Shown one piece after another: positions 1 to 11,826 of a stretch of 64,000 nucleotides of DNA. Under the pieces are notes generated by a model. It did not search any database, had not been told where the DNA came from, and saw only the letters and a program-made list of their open reading frames with translations. This stretch comes from Chamaea fasciata (lineage: Eukaryota; Chordata; Aves; Passeriformes; Sylviidae), in the NCBI GenBank assembly GCA_029207755.1, contig JARCOQ010000016.1, positions 315,001-379,000 of the forward strand. The letters run 5' to 3'. Position 1 is the stretch's first letter; every line of letters begins with the position of its first letter. The position numbers were made by a program, and so were the translations under genes.

Positions 1-786
1 AGTCCCAAAAGTTTCTGTGGTTGCACAGAAACTTGCTGAACTTGCAATAATGTAAAGTAAGTAGGAAGTTTAAGTTAAGGTAACAATTCTTTGGGGTTTA
101 TTTATTTATTTATTTTAACACATGTAAATACCCTTCTTTCATAGCTGTGCAAAACAAACCTGGCGGGGGGGGGGGGGGGGGGGATGGCACTTCCCAGGAA
201 TTTCACTGCCAGCACCTCTGGGACTGCTTTGCTTGCTGCCTTGGAGTGAGTACCTAGAGCAGAGGCTAGCCAAGATTAAGAGAACAAGAGCAGGTATTTA
301 TGAAAGGCCTTTAACAGATACACCTTGGGCAGTGCAAGAGCCTGGCAGAGGCTCCCCCAAGAGGGACGAGGGTCACGAGTGTTTCAGACAGAAATAAGTT
401 TGGTCTATTTGCATATCAGAGGTTAATTTTCCAATTACGGCTTCCGGTAATGAAGTCATATTCCCCCAGTTTGCTTCTCCTCCCTGATTCACTTTTGTTT
501 TTACTTTTTGGGGCCTGAGGCAGAGGGTGTCCTTGGTTCTCAGGCCTGGAAGGATTATTTTGTCTGACCAAAATGTGAAGAGAGCTTGCTAACACTTTAT
601 CAGGAGTTCAGTTACACACTAATGCAGCGCAGGATCTGAAAAAAATAAATGCTAAAACTGAAGGCATCAGTATGGGAGGCAATCCCTGGGAAAGAAAGAG
701 GGATGAGCTCCCTCCTCCAAGGGCCACAGGCAGCACAGGTCTGTGGGGTCAGTCCGGATACCTCAGGCTGTGTCCCTGAGCTGCAC
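1..786. other. Non-coding stretch with short simple repeats
   Basis: No gene is recognised here. A TTTA tetranucleotide run lies at 97-116, and an uninterrupted run of 19 G follows at 165-183. The rest is unique, moderately AT-rich sequence leading into the minisatellite at 787. Short frames on both strands at 612-1098 extend into that minisatellite and are products of its repeat structure. Confidence 0.6.
165..183 (+). repeat. Poly-G homopolymer, 19 bases
   Basis: An uninterrupted run of 19 G is read directly from the sequence, preceded by GGC and followed by ATGG. Runs of this length are unstable in replication and sequencing and can fold into G-quadruplexes, so the exact length is uncertain. 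No gene context suggests a function. Confidence 0.9.
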
Positions 787-1079
787 AGAGATCCAGCTCT
801 CCGAGGGGGAATCCAGAGATCCAGCTCTCTGAGTAGGATCCAGAGATCCCTCTCTCCAAGGGGGATCCAGAGATCCATCTCTCTGAGGGGGAATCCAGGG
901 ATCCATCTCTCTGAGTAGGATCCAGAGATCCCTCTCTCCAAGGGGGATCCAGAGATCCATCTCTCCGAGGGGGAATCCAGGGATCCATCTCTCTGAGTAG
1001 GATCCAGAGATCCCTCTCTCCAAGGGGGATCCAGGGATCCATCTCTCCGAGGGGAATCTAGGGATCCATCTCTCTGAGG
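787..1079. repeat. 27/28-bp minisatellite with three-monomer higher-order period
   Basis: About ten and a half tandem monomers, each beginning AGAGATCC or AGGGATCC. Three monomer types alternate in fixed order. Type A ends GAGGGGGAATCC (28 bp), type B ends GAGTAGGATCC (27 bp) and type C ends AAGGGGGATCC (27 bp). The order is A-B-C three times, then a slightly shortened A and a partial copy, giving a period of 82 bp. B and C monomers end in the BamHI site GGATCC. Because 82 is not a multiple of three and the unit is stop-poor on the reverse strand, overlapping reverse frames of about 156, 97 and 111 codons run through it, rich in the motif RDGSLD. I regard these as non-coding. Confidence 0.92.
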
Positions 1080-1080
1080 C

Positions 1081-4000
1081 ACCCACGGGGTGTCCCACAG
1101 CCTCTGGGGGAAGTGTCAGCCCCAGCCCAAGCCTTCAGTCCTTGGGCGCGTGTTCTCCATGAAGATTAATGTGAAAACCAGGTGCAGCTGCCAGTGATAA
1201 ATAGCACGACGTGTTCAGATACAAACCTCAATCTCCATTATACTATTTTTAAGAGGTCTATTAGCAACGTAAGCACTCGTGGAAATAGTCTTACATTTTG
1301 CATGGATCCCTGAATAGATCCCAGTGACTTTGTGCTGACACGTCTTCGCACCCAGTCATGAAATTCAGTGCAGGATTTTTTTTAGCCTTAAATTAAATTA
1401 AGCTGATCTGTTTCAGAGCTCTTGTCTTTTATGACGTTACTTCATTTAAATCCAGATCCCAAAGCAAAAAGGGAATTTTTAATTTAGTATTAGAAATCCA
1501 AAAGGAGGCTCTTAAGAAGATCCTCAGCGTTTAAAATTGTAGCCTTAGTGTTCTGCGGAGAGAATCGATAACCAGGCTACAGCACAGCAAGTAACAAATA
1601 CCCATTCCATTTCAATTAAGCATTTCATTTCAATTAATTACTCAGACAAAATCTATCTAATTTCTTTCCACAGTGCAGAATGTTTTCACCCAAAACACTG
1701 GCTTTGTTGAAATCGTGGACATCCATTTGGAAATCCTTCATTAGTTAGCACGGCTCGCTCAAACCTGAGCCAAGAAATACAATATCATATAAAAAACCTC
1801 CCGTAGCTGGACTTAGATGTTGCAGCTACTGTTGGGTTTGTATTGAGTTCAGAGGAAATAAAAGCAGACGTTGTCCCTTAATGGGCACTTACGGTGAAAG
1901 TGCACAATTAAACAGCAAGGCATACGTACTCTCTCCCATGCCTGTAGGTGATATTTATCCTCTTAGCATTGCACAGAAACTTTAAAGGCTGCTTGATGGA
2001 AGGCAGATGTGCACCTCCAGCTCCTTCCCTGGAAATACAAACAGGTCCTTCAGCTATTGCCAAGCAGGACAGGCTGCTAAAATATTTGATGCATTTACAC
2101 CTCCTCGAGGATCCTATTATTTCCTGTAATTGAAACTGTATCCGAAATTGTTTGGATGGCACATAATAGTCGGAAAAGCAGTTCTAGATGCAAAGAAGAG
2201 AATGTAATGCTAAGGTGAGACGAGGCTGGCTCTGGGTCTTGTAATAATATATATCATTAGCTATCCTAACTGACATAAATGAGAGAATAAAAATACTATT
2301 TCTCTGTAATAGTTGAAAGAGGAGAAAATACCATGCTTTTCAGGAGCTTCTGTACCTTAAGGCAAAACAGCTTTTTAATGCTTTTCCTTGGATTTGATAT
2401 TAGTTTTTCCCCCATTACACGGCTTAATAAAAACAGGGTTCATGTGCCACTGAGCAGCACGGTTCCAAAATGCTTTTATGTCAAATAAATTAATAGCTTT
2501 TTAGGTTCCCATCATGTACCTTCATAAGCAGTGTCTTCTCTGAAAATTAAATGGAGGTGAAGAAGCAAACTGGGAAATACTGACTGAGCTGGGCAAGCAC
2601 TTGAAAAACAGAGGTTCAGTTACAGCATAGAAAAGGCTCAGGGAAACTGGAAGGTCAACTTGATTCCCAAACTGCTGTGGGAGATTGTAAACAATAAGCA
2701 AGCAGACAGTCTCAGAAAGGCTGTGGGTGCACACAGAACACAGGGACAGGCAGGGACAGCCAGAATTTGGTGGAAGGAACCTACATGGCTGGGAAAATCA
2801 GTGGCCAGGAAAAAACAACTGGCATTCCTCAGTGACACTAACACAAGGCTACAAGAGAGGGTTAGGTGCTTTTCTGCATTTGGTTTTCAGTAGCAGTCTC
2901 CAGATGACTCCTAATAGAGAGTAAACTAAAGTAATTAATTATACAGGTATGAATGGGTAGAGGAATGAATAGTAGGAGAACTGATCCTGGCAGCGACTAG
3001 AACAGTTCAAAATGTTTTTATATAAAATAGTCATTTTAGTTCTGGATTCCATCTAAACAAAGCATATATTTCAATTTATTCAATTTCCTTTTATTTCTGT
3101 TTTTGGTTTGGGTTTGGGTTTTTTTAGCTGGTTTCGGTTTTAGTGTTGGTGGGGGTTTTTTGCCAGATCATTTCTCATTCTGACTATCCCAATTCACAGG
3201 AACTCAAACCATCCCGCAGAACTATGTCAAATCATTGAAACCTCCATGTTTGTGAATCACATTACAGAAACTCGTTTTAATAAGGTTTTCAGTTCTGGAT
3301 GTTAAGACTTGGAAAAACCAAAGTGATATAACTGAAACAAATGGTTTCCACAAAATATTCTGCAATGAGACCGGATTTTATGATCCTGAAGCTTTCATTA
3401 GAATGGGTGCTCCAGGTTGTGCCCAGTTCTGCAGTTCCCATCATGTGCTTGCTGTTCAATATTTGAGTTCAATTCCACACTGCATCTATGACTCCGTGTG
3501 TTTCTGGTTTTAATCTCTTGCAAACCATTTATAGCCCCTTAAAATACTACTCTGGCTATTTCATTCCCCTCATGGTTCCTGAGTTTCACCATGGTTGCTG
3601 TGGTGAGATGCCAACACCACAGGATGGCGAGGCAGTGAAATCCAGACCTTCCTTGCTCGAGCAGAAGATTCCAGCACGTTCCAATTTCCCTGCTCACGGC
3701 AGGGAGGAGCCACTGAAATGAAAATACCAGACTCAAGTCAGTGGCGAGCTGTGGGCTGACCACAGTAACTGGTGGTGGGTGCGAGTGAGGAATCACGTCT
3801 CTGGGAGTCAATAAATGTCATTAAGGGTCTTTTGTTCTTATTTATGTGACAGTTAAATGTATGATTCCCCTGAGTGCGTGGAAACAGGATCAATGATGAA
3901 CTTCAATCCACACAATCACTTCTTATGTGAGACATAACCTTGGCTATTAGCTCCCAGATCAATCAATAACCTATTATCTCGTGAGCTAAGAAATAAATAC

Positions 4001-6112
4001 TGCCTCTGGCCACTATTAATTAGGACAGCCAGGGAGGTATAGACCAGAAGATGTGTGATGTTTTTGTTCCTGACCATTTGAACCACAGAATGAAGCTGAA
4101 CTGAGAGGATTTGGTTCAGATTTTTTTTGGTGGGTGGATTTTTTTCACTTGTTGGTTTGTGGGTTTTTGAGAAGGCAAAATGGGTCTTTTTCTAATATGA
4201 TCCATTACTTCTTTTAAAAAAAGCAAAGTTTTAGCAGTGCAGAATTGGTTCTTTTCCTTGACTTGAAGCAATTAGGTCTCTGATAGTAACTGGAATGTAC
4301 TGAGTACATTAACTCCATCCCAGCCAAAACCAGGACACCCCTCCAAACAAGGAAAACATCAACAGAAGTGCAGCCAGCCCACTCTTCCAATAATAAGAAG
4401 ATAACTCAAAGTTAGTAAAAGGAAATTCCAGATAATTGATGGAAGACAACATGTTCTATTGTTAATCCTGTTTTCACATCAATAAAATCAGAGAGCAGTC
4501 ACATTGATAAATATCCCCATTTGTTGCCACTGGCCCTCGAGCCATTCAGTTTCTCCATGTGAACTTCTTGCCCCCTGCTCTGTATTTTACTGCTGTGAAT
4601 TCATCATGTATTCAATGACAGATACAAACCCAGTTGCAGCAGGATGTGATCTGATGCAAACACGGTCAAAAAAATTGGCTGGTTCACCTTTGCTTCCAAC
4701 ACTTACCGAAACTGGTGACCACTCCTAGGTAATTAAATAAGTTAAAGATACAGCCTTTGTGTGGGTGCTGGACATTTATAGATCTTTGTCAATGGCTAGC
4801 GAAAGCCTTGCTTTTCTAAACGTTTTCTCTTGAACATGATTTATGGGGCTGTTGTTCCAAGATGAAGTCTGCAGAAAACACATTACTCACAGAAATCAGG
4901 AGCGATTCTTTAAACCGAATCTCCCCATCTGTGACAAAACCGAGGGCAGACTGCCCTGCCACTGACCACAGAGGTGCAGGCTGACAGTGGGACAGGGGCT
5001 GGGGCAAGGCTCTCACACTCCCCCTTCCCCGGCCTCTGTCCCAGCGCAGCACACACTGGGCTGGCCACACTTGCCAGTTTGAGGTGGTTCATCAGAACCG
5101 GTGATTCTGAGCTCCCCTTGTGGTGGCTGCTCAGTTTATACATTGAAGTCCTTTTTGGCATCAGCTACAGATCCAAGAACATCTGGGGACGCATTTGGAT
5201 GTTCCTGGTCTTGGCACAACTTTCTCTGAACTTAGTTTTTAGGTTTCATAGGCAGTACTAAATTCTTTGTATGTAAATTATTTCTATTTCTTTATGCTCT
5301 ACATCAAGGGCAAATGTAAAGTGATTTTATTCTTTTTTAATCTATTGAGTCAAGGTACAATTACTGCAAACTTTGCTCTATGTGCACCAGCTAATAAAGA
5401 TTAAGTTTATTACAGCACTGCACATTTTCTAAATGAAAGCACTCCGTCCTGCTCGTGAAGGTCAATCTTTTTTCAGGATGAGGGTGGGAAGGGAGCAGCA
5501 GAGATGGGGCAGACCCACACCGTGTCACCAGGACATCGGTTCCTGGCTGGTCTGGGCACACAATTTCCACAGTGCCAGAAAAGGCAGGAAGCTCTGGCTG
5601 ACACTGTTTACACACAAGTGTTTGTGTAGGCATTGAGAAAGAGGTATCAATTTACTTAAATATTGGCAGTTCCACTAATGACAATATTTGGGTTTAGGGT
5701 TGAAATAAATTCCAAGTGGTCCCAGAGCTGAGCACTGTGCTCTACAGACTTCAAGCTGGTCAATGAGCAGCCCTGGGCATGGAGGCTTGATGGGTTCCAG
5801 GCTGTCTAAATATGACTCCTCTACTACTCTTTTGTTGCTTTGAGTCTCTGACCCTTATCCTTTTGAAAAAAAAACAGCCTGGATTTTCCAGTGCATGTAT
5901 TCTGGGAAATCAAATTATTCTAATACAAACCACAGTTTTAATTTAAAGGAGGAAGAGCTGGCCTGACATAACTGGCACCAGTGAATTCAGGAGACCCAGA
6001 GCTGCTGCAGTGTCATCCTTGATATTTTCTCTTTCCTTTCATTCTGTTTACCAGACTTGTGGCAAATGAAGTCTGTTGTTTTGCTGTCATAAAGTTTCCT
6101 TTAAACAGCTGG
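1081..6112. other. Non-coding unique sequence
   Basis: I see no gene, RNA gene or clear transposon. Between about 1430 and 1900 the sequence is AT-rich, repeat-free and low in CpG, the texture of many vertebrate conserved non-coding elements, but conservation cannot be judged from one sequence. A GT/T-rich patch lies near 3101-3165. A 28-bp motif at 4309-4336 recurs near 23181. All open frames are under about 100 codons and occur on both strands. Confidence 0.5.
4309..4336. repeat. Dispersed 28-bp motif, copy 1
   Basis: This segment begins TTAACTCCATCC and continues with AGCCAAAAC. It matches 23181-23208 at 25 of 28 positions by direct comparison. Two such matches far apart suggest remnants of a dispersed repeat family, perhaps a transposon fragment, but I cannot name the family. 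Confidence 0.45.
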
Positions 6113-6176
6113 TAGCATGAAAGCAATTCAAACAGTGTCTGCAGTAGCATGAAAGCAATTCAAACAGTGTCTGCAG
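6113..6176. repeat. Perfect 32-bp tandem duplication
   Basis: The 32-base unit starting TAGCATGAAAGC and ending GTGTCTGCAG occurs twice head to tail (6113-6144 and 6145-6176) without a mismatch. Perfect identity implies a recent duplication, an ongoing polymorphic two-copy repeat, or an assembly artefact. No gene overlaps it. Confidence 0.93.
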
Positions 6177-9100
6177 CCTTTTGAGCCTCCTGTTAATTCA
6201 GTGAGGGCTGGAGCCATGAAACATTTTCTTTGACATATGCTTTCTTGTTGTACAATCATCTGTGGGGCTTGCTCTCCATCTCTGGGACAGAAAAGTCAAA
6301 TTTCTGATATTTATCCACAAAACATAGGGAAAATGTATTCATTTATTTACAGCTACACATTCACAATGACAAGCCAGGTGTGCCAACCAGCAAGGAAGTC
6401 AAATTCAATTTGATCTGTGCAATCTGCACGATGTGGCAATCCTTTGTGAGTATCCCTGGCCTTGAATTCAGGTTCATCCTCAGCCTTTCAATATTTCTTC
6501 CATTAGCCTCATCATTCCCACGGTCAAAGCTGACACAGGCAGGAGCCCAGAGAAACCAGGACACAGCCAATTGAGTTTTCCAAGCCTGTTTCTGTGGAAG
6601 GCACAAGGCTGCTCTGCAGAAGTCCTACTTTAGCTCCTGAGACTTCATCAATCCGAGAGCAACACTGGCAGAGGCTCAGGAGGAAGCAGGACAAGCTCTG
6701 GGGAGCTCAGCAAGGAGCATGGCTGCCCATGGAACAGAGACATCCCCTGCAGGTCAGTGCAGCATTTTCACTAGAGAGGGACCAACTTCTGGGGAAAAAA
6801 ACCAGTCAGGGATTTGATTTGGCAGGCAGTGGGATGTGGTTGCATCTCCTGAGCCACCACGCTCTCTGAAAAGGGTCTGTAGGGGCTGATGGCAAAGGTT
6901 TGTCACAGCTGTGGATTTTCTGTTCCTTTCTTTTATTCATTGGGTTTATACCTCCATACTTTGCATACCTCACTTCTCAGATCCCCGAAGACCCATTGCC
7001 CACAGCAATATTATTAATATTAATAGCAAACAATCACATTCTTGTCTGTTGAAGGCAAGAAGTTCCTTCATGCTCTTTTAGGGATTGCTGAGCACTAATT
7101 GACTTTTATGTAACACCAGTTAAATGCTCCTGATTCCATTGTGAAGGGGAGCTGATGCACAGACACCAACACTGCAAACTTCTGGCCAGAGATAAGCAAG
7201 GTGAACTCCCACTCAATGGAAAGTGTTGTACCATGTACAGTAACATTTCAGTAGGAAGCCCTCAAACAGTAAATTACATAGCACTCATATCTCTTCAACA
7301 AAATGTACTTTTCAGTACTCAGGAATTTCACAGTGGATACATAAATTTAAGCAACCTTTAAATTCCTTCTTCCTGTACTCATGTGGGTGTGAAAAGTCAG
7401 AATGGGAATTTCTTTTGCAATCGTGTCAAGTGAGGAAGGGAAGTTGATGCATATTTATATGCATGCACATGCATAAACACCGTTTAGCTGTTTCAATTTG
7501 CAATTCAGTAAAAAATTCTCTGACTATGAAAATTTTGTTTTCAGTGCCTAAGAATGAAATCTGTCTCAGGAAATCAGAAATCCGTAGGAAATCTGCCATT
7601 TATCTTTGGAGGCTCCTCAGTGCCATTATAAACCTGATTTCTAGGTGACTCTTTGTCTAAGCTCCCAAACCCCTCACTCAGAGCCATTACTGCTGGTAAA
7701 GTAGCTGATGGGTTTTTTGATGCCTCCAGCACACATTCCTCTCACTTAATACCTCATTTCTTTTATCAGCCTAATAAAAAGGATTCAGGATTTCCACTGA
7801 GTGCTGCAAAGTCCTCAGCTCTCTTTTGCCCATTGCTAGATCTGTATCTGTGGTCCAATCCCAGGCACCAGGTGACCTGCCATTGATCATAACTCTATAA
7901 GTGTCTTTTCTGGTGCTGCCCAGCATCCCTTCCTTCCCACTTAGCAAAGAAAGAAACCCCCAGGGTGTGCAGCTCCTCACTCAGGCGGAAGAACATCAGG
8001 TACATGGGCCCTGAAGACTGAGACACCTGGGGATGCTCCTCTTGAGATGTTCCCTGAATGCAAATGTCCTCAGGCAAGTCTGGAATACCTTCTGCCCCTG
8101 AGGACAGGCAGACCTTAGACATGGGATGAATTTAAAGTTTGGATTGACTCTGCTTGAGGTCAAGAAAGTGAAAAGAGGGAGTGAAAGACAATTGTTTTTG
8201 TTGTGAGTCACAGGTGCTACATGTCTGCTGATTAAACACAAAGAGCTGGAGCTGGTAATTTATGAATATATATTTGACCTTTCTGCTGCTGAAACCCAAA
8301 AGTTTCATGTGGCTCAATTGCACAAAGTGGTTCGGATGACCTGGGGAGCACCAGCTGGATAAAAACAAAAGAGCAGCACATAATTGAGCCAAGGCTGTAT
8401 TACCCTGATGTGTCAGACAACGCTGAGGCACACAGCTCATGGGCCTAAGGGACAACAGACAGATCAGGCATTACCTTGTGCCTGCTAAGGACAGGCAAAT
8501 GACACAAGAAACTGAGAACATCAGCTCCTCCCTCACCTGTCTGTACCAGGGAACTCTCAGGCTGCCAAGTGGGAGGCAGCTGCTGGAGGACTTGCATTAT
8601 AACCCTTAAAAGTCAGAACCGTATGAAATTATAAATGACATTTTGTAATTCTAAAGGTGTTGCTCCCAGTGTACTTGGAGTGCTACACTCGCAGCTAAAG
8701 GATTGACCACATGGGTTGAAAGTTAAAAACACTTGGGTTCAAGACAGTGTGATTGCATTACACCCATTCTGTACCATGAAAAAAAGCTCAGCCAGTAATC
8801 TCTGCACCTCTGAAACACCAGTTTCACCAGCCTGAAAGCTGTTATGAATAGAATAATCTGCAAGAAGGAACTGAAATCGAAGGAAATATGATTGAGAGCT
8901 GAAAACTGTTTAGAGACATTTCATTTGATGTCCAAAAAACCAAAAATTCACAGTAAGGATAAAAAAGTGTGTAACTTCAACAAAGGCAAACTGAGATCAT
9001 AGAGGAAGTTAGAAAAAAAGCAGCAGTGAAGCTGTAACAGATGGAAAGCAGGCGACTGTGAAAATTGTTAGTATATATTAGCAGCTAGGAGCTATCTATG

Positions 9101-11794
9101 AGATGAGAGAGGCTAAATGACACTAGCAGGAAGTTTTGAGCAGCTGAGCTGCAGGAGCTGATAAAAATGACAGATATCCTGGGATGTTATTGCATGAAGT
9201 GGGGAGAGGTGTCAGTGGTGATGCAGTGAAGATGAAGCTGAGCTGGAGAGAGAGGCTTCGGGTCCTGCCTCTCATCCCAGGCTGGTTCCTGTGTTTTACC
9301 TGACAGCTCGTTGTGTGACGTGTATAAACAGTGTGCCCAGCCCCCAGGGCACTTCTCCCTGAAGGATGCACTGCCTGCTCAGCCACCCACCTGTGCCTCC
9401 TCAAAAATCTGCCCTGGGAATCTCTTTTGCCCTTTGGGTCCATGACTTCTCTTCATCTCCTACAAATGTTCATTTGCTTTGGTCCATGGCAGCGAAGCCC
9501 TGATGTGATGAACAGCTCCCAGCCTCCAGAGAGCCTGGCTTGGGAGGTTTGGGTTGAAGCTGGGGGAGGAAGAGGAGCTATGAAGGAGCTGTGCTGCTTC
9601 CCATGCTGCGGCACCAGCTGAGTCACAAAGGACGGACGCTGATGCCATCTCCCCCCTGCAGCTATGCTCTAAAGTAAAGCAGGAACAAATGCTGCTGCCG
9701 CATCCTGGCCATGATTTGAGCTGGGGTTAGGTTGCAGCCAGCTTATAGCTACTCCAGTTGATGTGCAAGGATGGCAACATGAGAGCAAAGGGAGAGCTGG
9801 GGGCTGAGGGGAGAGAGGCTCTGCATGTCCAGCTCCTGGGGCATCAGTCCTGAGCAGTCAGCTCAGGCTTGGCTGGAGTCAGTCACATTTACAGTCACTG
9901 TAAAGGTGACCAGTGTATCAAGGTTGCAGCACTGTGATGCCTGCTGGTGGCTTTAGCAAGTGACAGAAATCTCATTTTGACTGCACACAGCTATCTGTAT
10001 ATACATATATATATGTGTGGACATATATATATGTGGGAGTAGCTGTAGGTAAGCATGAACATACAAAGAGGACAAGCATATTTGTGTATGTACACTCAGA
10101 ATCATTACAGGCTCTTTTCTCAGCAGCAAAGAAAGCACACACAGAGTAAAGACCTCAAGTAAAATAAGTCTTTAGGCAAGAACAGAGGAGAACAGAATCT
10201 AGAAGGGAACCCACAAAATAATTAAACCTCTGCTATAAAGCCGCATAAACCAGCTCAATTCATTAAACACATATGGCTGGCACTAACCCAGCAGTGCAGG
10301 CACAGACAGAGCAGAGGCACGGCTGGTTTGTGTACAGACACTAAACAGAAACACAGATAACACAATAAACACAGAGAGCCACTGTCCAAGAGGCGGCCCC
10401 GTCCTGTCAGCAGTGCCAGGGTTGGTGACATTTTCTGTTTCAAGCATTCAGGGAATCTCACAAAAGAGAGCCTAATCAGATGAGAGTGTAAACCCTGCAG
10501 ATAATAAACAAGGTAAAGATATAAATCTGGTCCTGCTGGCAGAGCTCTCACTGGGAAATCTTTTTCTTTCAGTCTAAATTGGTCTAAGTGGAGCTGCATT
10601 GCTGAAGGATTGCCATGGAGAGGAAACTATTTCCAAACTGATGCAAATGTGGAATTGGTTCAACAGAGAGCCCACTCAGCTTCTGCCTTAACTCCAGGAT
10701 CCTTTTTGGAGGCCTGGCTGCCCAAGAGTGCAACACCTCACTCTGCTGCTGTGTCTGGGGGCACAGCTGTGATGCTCAACCAGCCTCTCACGGCACAGCT
10801 ACAGTCAGACTCCTGCAGGAGGTTTAACTCATTAATTTAATATTTATTTTCTGACTGTTTAACAGTGGTCTTCAGTACAGCCACCCTTAGGACACCCTGA
10901 GGTTTTCTGGAAGTCCCTGGCTCTCCTCCCTTGCTGGATACCTTTGGCAGTACCAGAGGTTGCTGTTTACCGCTCTTCGTTCAGAAGACCTGCCCATGCA
11001 AATAGTGCATAAAATGATAAAAGATTCAGTAAGCTTTCAGAAAGAGAACATTATTCATCTGCTCAGAAACATCTGGACATTTCAGGAGTCCTCCTAAATT
11101 TATGGAGTCTACTCAACAAACCTAAGTTTTTTACTCAGGGGTAAATAAGCCATTCTGAGGGCTTTGCCAGGCATCTTCTCTCCCTCTCCTGTCTCCGCAC
11201 ACTATGAATAATGCATCTCTCCAGCTCACAGGCCAGCAGCATTAGCCCCTTGTTTCCTTTTGGATATTTTTAGGAGCTGCAGCTCCCTGCTGCCAGAGCC
11301 GCTGAAGGGGCTGGGAGCCCACAGCCCAGCAGGACACAGGCCCAGCATCCCGGCTCCCCTCGGCACTGGGCAAGGGGCTCCAGCCCCCCAGGCAGCAATC
11401 CTGGGCTGCCAAAAATAGCCCAGCTGTGCAGCTTGCCCAGGAGCTGCTGCTGGCTGCATGAGGTCAGCCATGGAGACTGTGCTGCAGCCTGAAATGTAGG
11501 ACGCTGGCCGGGGAGGAAGTTTCTTATTTAAGACTACTGTTGTCAAGAGAGAAACTGAAATCACAGCCCGTCTGAGAAGAGGTCAAGGGCTGAGCCAAAC
11601 CTCCTGGAACAAGAGGAGGTTGGAAATATTTGCCAGGATCTCGAGCAACTCTATAAACATTTCCCAACAGGAAAATGGGAGGGAGAAAGAAAAAGAAAAA
11701 GGATTATTTTAATTCCTTTTCTAAATATTTCCTCCAAGAAAGAATCCCCAAAAACTTTGGGCAGCCAACACTTCTCACAGCTCAGAGCTGCCCC
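6177..11794. other. Non-coding unique sequence
   Basis: No gene is recognised. The stretch contains a TA/TG-rich palindromic patch at about 10001-10035 and otherwise unique sequence of mixed composition, slightly GC-richer at 9200-9900 and 11220-11480. The short open frames lie on both strands and show no recognised domain or convincing exon boundaries. Confidence 0.5.
10001..10035. repeat. TA-rich simple repeat with inverted symmetry
   Basis: Two blocks of alternating AT (ACATATATATATGTG type) flank a short GTGTGGAC spacer, so the tract can fold back on itself. It is a simple-sequence tract with no adjacent gene. Confidence 0.7.
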
Positions 11795-11826
11795 AACTCA
11801 ACACAACTCAACTCAACTCAACTCAA
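11795..11826. repeat. (AACTC)n pentanucleotide microsatellite
   Basis: Six AACTCA-type pentamers in tandem, the first two separated by an imperfect ACACA step. Read directly. Likely length-polymorphic. No gene overlaps it. Confidence 0.9.

Noticed and set aside
612..1098. Three overlapping minus-strand frames with RDGSLD-type repeats
   Set aside because: They are translations of the 82-bp minisatellite in different phases. The period is not a multiple of three and no conserved protein context exists.
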